Assembly: GCA_937967685.1 (NCBI GenBank)
Contig: CALBTX010000144.1
Span: forward strand, 1 to 37,997
DNA: 37,997 nucleotides
Direction: 5' to 3'
Source of the DNA: an uncultured Bacillaceae bacterium
GTDB taxonomy: Bacteria > Bacillota > Bacilli > Caldalkalibacillales > Caldalkalibacillaceae
This document shows positions 33,455 to 37,997 of the stretch, in pieces (position 1 is the stretch's first letter; every line of letters starts with the position of its first letter). A model generated the notes under the pieces. It was not told the DNA's origin and did not search any database. It worked only from the letters and a program-made list of their open reading frames with translations. A program made the position numbers and the translations under genes.

Positions 33455-35191
33455 ATGCTATTGGAATTATCAATCCGTAATTTTGCCATCATTTCCTCAT
33501 TAAACGTATCCTTCCATAAAGGACTGAATGTTCTGACAGGGGAGACGGGGGCGGGCAAGTCCATCGTCATTGATGCCATCAGCTTGCTTATCGGCGGAAG
33601 AGCGTCTGCCGATTACGTGCGTCACGGGGAAAATAAAGCAGAGATTGAGGGGCTGTTTGACATGAGCAGCCATGCGTCTCTTCAGGCCTTATGCGCCCAA
33701 TGGGATATCGAATCTGAAGACGGCACCCTCATTTTACGCCGCGACATACATCGACAAGGTAAAAATGTGTGCCGGGTCAACGGTAAATTAGTCCCTTTGT
33801 CCATCCTGAGACAAATCGGTCAGTCACTCGTCGATATTCACGGCCAACATGAACATCACAGTCTGTTGCGCCAGGAACAATATATTCCTCTCCTGGATGC
33901 CTATGGCAAAAAAGACATTGAACCTGACCGCAGCAAATACGAACAGTTGTTCAACGAATTCACACGGTTGACTCAGGAAATCAAACGGTTATCGGACAGT
34001 GAGCAGCAAATCGCGCAACGGATTGACCTGCTTCGTTTTCAAATGAACGAAATTGCCGCCGCTGAACTGAAATCCGGGGAAGATCAGCAGCTTGAACAAG
34101 AGAAAAAGAAGCGCCTTCACGCCCAAAAATTATACGAAGGGATGGAAACGGCTTACCAGGCTTTACACGGCGAGGGACGGGCGCTCGAATCTCTGTCGGT
34201 TGTTCTTGATCAGCTGGAGGAATTAACTGCGGTGGATACGTCTTTGCAGCCTTTTTTGGACAAAGTGCGGGACATGTATTTCGAACTGGAGGACATGAGC
34301 AGAACGTTTGGCGAATACAAAGAACACATCGAATTCGATCCGCAGCACATTAATCATATTGAAAATCGCCTCGTTCAAATTGACCAGCTTAAACGGAAAT
34401 ACGGGGCCAGCGTGGAGGATATTTTGGCGTATGCAGACAAAATCAAGGGCGAACTGGATGACTTGGTCCATAAAGACGAACGGGTGGATGCACTGCGCGA
34501 ACAGCAAAAAGCATTGCTGGCTGATCTGATCAGACAGGCTGCCCGATTAACGGAACAACGTCGAAAAGTGGCCCGCCATTTGGTCAAGCACATTCACAAA
34601 GAATTAAAGGATTTGTATATGGACCAGACCGTCGTGAACATTGCTGTAGAGCCCCTTGCCAACGGTCAGGAAATTGAACATGAGGGCCGCAAGCGCTTTA
34701 TTAACAAACAGGGTTGGGACGAAGTGAAGATCTTGATCTCCGCTAACCCTGGAGAACCACTCAAACCGTTGTCCAAAACAGCGTCGGGTGGTGAACTATC
34801 GCGGTTTATGCTCAGCCTAAAAACGGTTTTTTCCCGCGTTGAACCAGTGGCGACAATGATTTTTGATGAGGTGGATACCGGCGTCAGCGGCCGAGTGGCC
34901 GGCGCCATGGCTGAAAAATTGCTGGCCATTTCGCGGGATCAACAAGTGCTGTGTATCACGCATCAGCCCCAGGTCGCCGCACTCAGCGATCATCATTATC
35001 GTATCGTCAAAGAAGTTGACGGCGGATCGACAATGACAAACATCATTCCCTTGAACGACGAAGAAAAACAACTGGAGCTGGCTCGGATGATGGGCGGAGA
35101 TGAAGTGACTTCGGCATCAGCCAATCATGCCCATGAGTTATTCGAATCGGCTAGGAACTTGAAACAGAAATGGCAGGAGCTATCCAAATGA
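33455..35191 (+). CDS. recN: DNA repair protein RecN
   Basis: A 578-residue SMC-like ATPase for double-strand break repair. Walker A GETGAGKS lies near residue 30, coiled-coil arms span about 160-370, and the signature ASGGELSRFML and Walker B MIFDEVDTGVSG are near the C-terminus. Length is standard. The ribosome site (GGATGGGT) is weak. The last three codons and stop lie inside the terminator hairpin. Confidence 0.96.
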   Translation: MLLELSIRNFAIISSLNVSFHKGLNVLTGETGAGKSIVIDAISLLIGGRASADYVRHGENKAEIEGLFDMSSHASLQALCAQWDIESEDGTLILRRDIHRQGKNVCRVNGKLVPLSILRQIGQSLVDIHGQHEHHSLLRQEQYIPLLDAYGKKDIEPDRSKYEQLFNEFTRLTQEIKRLSDSEQQIAQRIDLLRFQMNEIAAAELKSGEDQQLEQEKKKRLHAQKLYEGMETAYQALHGEGRALESLSVVLDQLEELTAVDTSLQPFLDKVRDMYFELEDMSRTFGEYKEHIEFDPQHINHIENRLVQIDQLKRKYGASVEDILAYADKIKGELDDLVHKDERVDALREQQKALLADLIRQAARLTEQRRKVARHLVKHIHKELKDLYMDQTVVNIAVEPLANGQEIEHEGRKRFINKQGWDEVKILISANPGEPLKPLSKTASGGELSRFMLSLKTVFSRVEPVATMIFDEVDTGVSGRVAGAMAEKLLAISRDQQVLCITHQPQVAALSDHHYRIVKEVDGGSTMTNIIPLNDEEKQLELARMMGGDEVTSASANHAHELFESARNLKQKWQELSK

Positions 35192-35205
35192 GGATAGCTT
35201 TTTTA
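35178..35205 (+). terminator. Terminator overlapping the recN stop codon
   Basis: AGCTATCC (35178-35185) pairs perfectly with GGATAGCT (35192-35199) around a 6-base loop that contains the TGA stop, followed by a run of Ts. A translating ribosome at the stop would cover the stem. Confidence 0.9.
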
Positions 35206-35298
35206 CATTTCCGCAGTTATATTTGTATGGGCCGAAGGCAACTCTATAGATACAGTCACATGGAGGTGCAGGTAAGGGAAGTAGGAGAGTGATCATCG

Positions 35299-36600
35299 TT
35301 GTTCCAGAACAGAAAAAAACTGGTTGGCCTATGTCTCATTGTTTTCACCTTACTGCTTGTCAGTTCACCCCCCTTTCAGCAATTTGCATCGCTGCCCAAT
35401 GAAATCCGATTGTTTGAAGGCATGTCATCTCCGTTTTCCTTAACGTTTCCCACTGTTGCCGATGTTGAATCCGATCACCCGGACATTGTCGGTGTCGCCA
35501 CTGGAGAACCAGAAAATGTTTCTGCCGAGCGTACGATTCATGCCTTTAAAGCTGGACAGGCTGAACTGATGGTCAAGCTGGGACAAATTCCTTTGAAAAA
35601 AGTGAAAGTGGATGTCTTGCCGGATGTTAAAGTCTATCCGGGCGGTCAATCCATCGGCGTTAAATTGAACGCTGCCGGCGCCTTGGTTGTCGGCCATCAT
35701 TTTATTGAAGATCATCAAAAAAAAGTATCTCCAGGGGAAAAGGCCGATATTCAAGTCGGAGACATGATCGTGGAAATGAATGACGTCAAAATCAAAAATT
35801 TGGACCAAATTGGGAAAATCGTCGATGAAGCCGGCGAAAACGGCGATACACTGGACATTAAATTGGTTCGAGGAAAAGAAACGAAGCAAGTGTCTTTAGA
35901 GCCGGTTTACGACAAAAAGGAAGAAAGGTACCGATTGGGTCTGTACATCCGCAATTCCGCGGCAGGAGTCGGCACGCTGACGTTTATCCATCCCGAATCA
36001 CAAGCCTACGGGGCCTTAGGTCATGTCATTTCTGACGTTGATACCCAAAAACCGATCATCGTCGGAGACGGAAAAATTGTCGATTCAAACGTCAGTTCCA
36101 TTGAAAAAGGAACCAGAGGAGCCCCCGGAGAAAAGTTCAGCAGTCTGGATGAGAGCAAAACATTAGGGAAAGTCACCAAAAATACACCCTTCGGCATTTT
36201 TGGGCACATGGAAAAACCGGTTAAAAATGGCGTGATTGATGAACCGATCCCGATAGGCTTGAGTGAAGATGTGCGGGAAGGTCCCGCTGAAATTTTAACG
36301 GTTGTCAACGGCCAGAAAGTGGAAAAGTTCGCTATTGAAGTCGTGGACATTGTCGAGCAAAAATTTCCGGCAACAAAAGGTTTGGTCATTAAAGTCACGG
36401 ATGAACGATTATTAAAGGAAACGGGAGGCATTGTCCAGGGGATGAGCGGAAGTCCGATTATCCAAGACGGGAAATTAATCGGAGCGGTGACGCATGTATT
36501 TGTGAACGATCCTACTTCTGGATATGGCTGTTTTATTGAATGGATGCTGCAAGATGCCGACATTCCCTTACAACCGGAGCAAAAACCAAAGGCTAGCTAG
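35299..36600 (+). CDS. spoIVB: SpoIVB peptidase (stage IV sporulation protein B)
   Basis: A 433-residue S55 serine peptidase made in the forespore that triggers sigma-K activation in the mother cell by cleaving SpoIVFA. It has an N-terminal membrane/signal helix, a PDZ domain (about residues 100-190, QVGDMIVEMNDVKIKNLDQI) and a peptidase domain with the catalytic His in YGALGHVISD and Ser in GIVQGMSGSPIIQDGKL. TTG 35299 follows AGGAGAGTG by about 9 bases. I could not define a clear sigma-F or sigma-G promoter in the 107-base gap upstream. Confidence 0.95.
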   Translation: MFQNRKKLVGLCLIVFTLLLVSSPPFQQFASLPNEIRLFEGMSSPFSLTFPTVADVESDHPDIVGVATGEPENVSAERTIHAFKAGQAELMVKLGQIPLKKVKVDVLPDVKVYPGGQSIGVKLNAAGALVVGHHFIEDHQKKVSPGEKADIQVGDMIVEMNDVKIKNLDQIGKIVDEAGENGDTLDIKLVRGKETKQVSLEPVYDKKEERYRLGLYIRNSAAGVGTLTFIHPESQAYGALGHVISDVDTQKPIIVGDGKIVDSNVSSIEKGTRGAPGEKFSSLDESKTLGKVTKNTPFGIFGHMEKPVKNGVIDEPIPIGLSEDVREGPAEILTVVNGQKVEKFAIEVVDIVEQKFPATKGLVIKVTDERLLKETGGIVQGMSGSPIIQDGKLIGAVTHVFVNDPTSGYGCFIEWMLQDADIPLQPEQKPKAS

Positions 36601-36613
36601 CCCTTGGTTTTTT
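36583..36613 (+). terminator. Terminator overlapping the spoIVB stop codon
   Basis: AACCAAAGGCTAG and CTAGCCCTTGGTT form a near-perfect stem (one A/C mismatch), followed by a T-run. The TAG stop of spoIVB lies at the centre of the hairpin. Confidence 0.88.
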
Positions 36614-36714
36614 GCTTACATAGTATCATCAAATGCCCATCATCGATGCTCCACATCAGGATGCGCCACATCGCGGCCCGGCATTCGTTTATTTTATCAA
36701 AAAAGAGCAAATTT

Positions 36715-36782
36715 TGGCGAAAGAAACTATCATATTATTTTTAAGAATTGGCAGGGAAAGGTAGAAGGGATGTCGAAAATAA
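36715..36782 (+). promoter_or_regulatory. Spo0A boxes and sigma-H-like promoter of spo0A
   Basis: TGTCGAAAA (36772-36780) is a good Spo0A box, and TGGCGAA (36715-36721) fits the looser TGNCGAA. GCAGGGAAA (36752-36760) and GTCGAAAAT (36773-36781), 12 bases apart, resemble a sigma-H promoter with one change in each half. Self-control by Spo0A and sigma-H is known for B. subtilis spo0A. The rest of 36614-36891 has no gene I can support. Confidence 0.55.
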
Positions 36783-36810
36783 ATGGGTGGAAACAATAAA
36801 ATTGAGCGAT

Positions 36811-36834
36811 TGAACATGCTTGTGAACATGCTTG
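36811..36834. repeat. 12-bp perfect tandem duplication in the spo0A leader
   Basis: TGAACATGCTTG occurs twice in succession, followed at once by a small GGGC/GCCC hairpin (36834-36844). It lies in the presumed 5' leader of spo0A. Confidence 0.85.
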
Positions 36835-36891
36835 GGCTCCGCCCGATTTGTTAACGATTACTTTGATGTTGAGAAGGAGGAAATTTTAATT

Positions 36892-37716
36892 ATGGATCGA
36901 ATCAAGATCGTCATTGCTGACGACAACAAAGAGTTTGTTGATTTGCTGGCTGAATTTTTTTCCGTCCAGGATGATATGGAAGTGGTTGGCACGGGTTACA
37001 ACGGATTGGAAATATTGGATCTGCTTGAGGAAGTCCACCCGGATGTCATTATTTTGGATATTATTATGCCTCATTTAGACGGTTTGGCCGTTTTGGAAAA
37101 ATTAAGAGCAGAAAAAAAGCAAACACAGGCAAAAATCATCATGTTAACCGCTTTTGGTCAAGAGGATGTCACCAAACGAGCGGTTGAATTGGACGCCTCT
37201 TATTATATTTTGAAACCGTTTGAAATGGACGTGCTGGCCCAGCGCATCAGACAGTTGGTATCTTCCCCTGTTCCCGTCAACAGTCCCGTGAACGCGATGT
37301 CCGCCCAGCAAGTGCGTCCTTCTTTTGAAAATAATCAATCCGCGTCCCAACCTAAGGAACAAAGTCTGGACTCGACGATTACGGGTATCATCCATCAAAT
37401 CGGCGTTCCAGCGCATATTAAGGGTTATCAGTATCTTCGGGAAGCGATAACGATGGTTTATTTCGATTTGGATTTACTCGGTTCCATTACGAAAATTTTA
37501 TATCCGGATATTGCCAAAAAGTTTAATACGACACCGAGCCGGGTGGAAAGAGCGATTCGTCATGCCATTGAAGTCGCCTGGGGTCGGGGCAATTTAGAAT
37601 CGATCAACAAAATGTTTAGCAATACGATCAGCAGCAACAGAGCGAAACCGACCAATTCAGAATTTATTGCCATGGTTGCCGATAAATTGCGTTTGGAACA
37701 TAACAAAGTCAGCTAA
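36892..37716 (+). CDS. spo0A: Sporulation master regulator Spo0A
   Basis: A 274-residue response regulator. The receiver domain has the acidic pair in VIADDNKEF, the phosphorylated Asp in VIILDIIMPHLDG (about residue 57), the Thr in MLTAF and the Lys in YILKPFEM. A Ser/Gln-rich linker leads to the DNA-binding domain, nearly identical to the family (SITKILYPDIAKKFNTTPSR, then VERAIRHAIEVAWGRGN). ATG 36892 follows AAGGAGGAAA; an upstream in-frame ATG at 36832 is not supported. It commits the cell to sporulation. Confidence 0.98.
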   Translation: MDRIKIVIADDNKEFVDLLAEFFSVQDDMEVVGTGYNGLEILDLLEEVHPDVIILDIIMPHLDGLAVLEKLRAEKKQTQAKIIMLTAFGQEDVTKRAVELDASYYILKPFEMDVLAQRIRQLVSSPVPVNSPVNAMSAQQVRPSFENNQSASQPKEQSLDSTITGIIHQIGVPAHIKGYQYLREAITMVYFDLDLLGSITKILYPDIAKKFNTTPSRVERAIRHAIEVAWGRGNLESINKMFSNTISSNRAKPTNSEFIAMVADKLRLEHNKVS

Positions 37717-37747
37717 AAACACCCGTACTCAACGTCTGCCACTAAAG

Positions 37748-37950
37748 ACAGCGCTTAAGCGGGACCTAAGGATAGGGATAGCGCTTATAAAGAACAGAGC
37801 GCATATAAAGAACAGTATGTAGCGCCTATATAGATCAGTGTGTTGCGCCTATAAAGAATGTTGTGTTGTGCCTATAAAGAATGTTGTGTTGTGCCTATCA
37901 AGAGCAGGGTGTGGCATAGAACAGGGTGTGACGCCTATCAAGTGTGCTGG
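37748..37950. repeat. About eight tandem copies of a 23-bp unit after spo0A
   Basis: Units close to GCGCCTATAAAGAACAGTGT recur from about 37780 to 37945, with an earlier fragment at 37748. The middle units (37825-37890) are the most alike, and outer units are shorter or changed. They lie between the spo0A stop and its terminator, so would form a repetitive 3' untranslated region. There are no CRISPR-type unique spacers. Confidence 0.85.
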
Positions 37951-37955
37951 TCCGG

Positions 37956-37994
37956 AAAACACTCTTTCCTTCAGCGGGGAAGAGTGTTTTTTTC
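37956..37994 (+). terminator. Terminator after spo0A
   Basis: AAAACACTCTTTCC pairs with GGGGAAGAGTGTTTT around a TTCAGC loop, and the T-run continues to 37993. This is a strong intrinsic terminator 240 bases after the stop codon. Confidence 0.9.
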
Positions 37995-37997
37995 GTT

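Noticed and set aside
35206..35298. Sigma-F or sigma-G promoter for spoIVB
   Set aside because: One is expected from biology, but no pair of elements in the gap fits either consensus well enough to report.
36021..36563. A 180-codon minus-strand frame inside spoIVB
   Set aside because: It is a shadow of a well-conserved peptidase gene, with no start signal and a low-complexity composition.
37748..37950. Possible CRISPR array after spo0A
   Set aside because: The units are contiguous and imperfect with no unique spacers between them and no cas genes nearby. It is a plain tandem repeat.

Overview
The window comes from an endospore-forming Bacillota, most likely a Bacillaceae-type genome. It holds a complete spoIIIAA-AH operon, spoIVB and spo0A, and the gene order yqhV-spoIIIA-accBC-yqhY-nusB-folD-xseAB-ispA-dxs-tlyA-nadK-argR-recN-spoIVB-spo0A. 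An OLE RNA with its membrane partner OapA lies between ispA and dxs, an arrangement typical of thermophilic, alkaliphilic or anaerobic Bacillota. The species cannot be fixed from the sequence alone.

Left part (1-14.3 kb), accessory catabolism. A cytosine-permease-like gene and two CodA-type deaminase paralogs form one operon (398-4505) with a sigma-A-type promoter and a strong terminator. After a spacer with a possible 29-residue membrane peptide on the minus strand comes a sigma-54 activator (5092-6936). Its N-terminal sensor is a TIM barrel of the 'PEP hydrolase / TIM-barrel signal transduction' family. A near-consensus -24/-12 promoter (7158-7172) then precedes a seven-gene operon: a Tm-1-like UPF0261 protein, a free-standing copy of the same TIM barrel, and a full branched-chain-amino-acid-type ABC importer (lipoprotein, two permeases, two ATPases). 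The layout suggests that an unknown imported compound is metabolised by a split Tm-1-like enzyme pair and sensed by a paralog of that enzyme.

Middle (14.3-21.1 kb), sporulation. A minus-strand comB-like phosphosulfolactate phosphatase has a sigma-K-type promoter. Diverging from it, yqhV and spoIIIAA-AH have sigma-E-type promoters. The eight SpoIIIA proteins build the mother-cell part of the feeding-tube channel to the forespore.

Right part (21.1-38 kb), housekeeping. It holds fatty-acid carboxylase subunits (accB, accC), yqhY, nusB, folD, exonuclease VII (xseA, xseB) and ispA. OLE RNA (about 27817-28450) and oapA follow, then dxs, tlyA, nadK, argR, recN, spoIVB and spo0A. Many genes overlap by a few bases. 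Two terminators (recN, spoIVB) overlap their own stop codons. Spacers repeatedly contain short tandem duplications (12-35 bp units), one of which copies the 3' end of ispA. The best-supported special system is the OLE ribonucleoprotein locus. The best candidate for an uncharacterised system is the sigma-54/TIM-barrel/Tm-1/ABC cluster.
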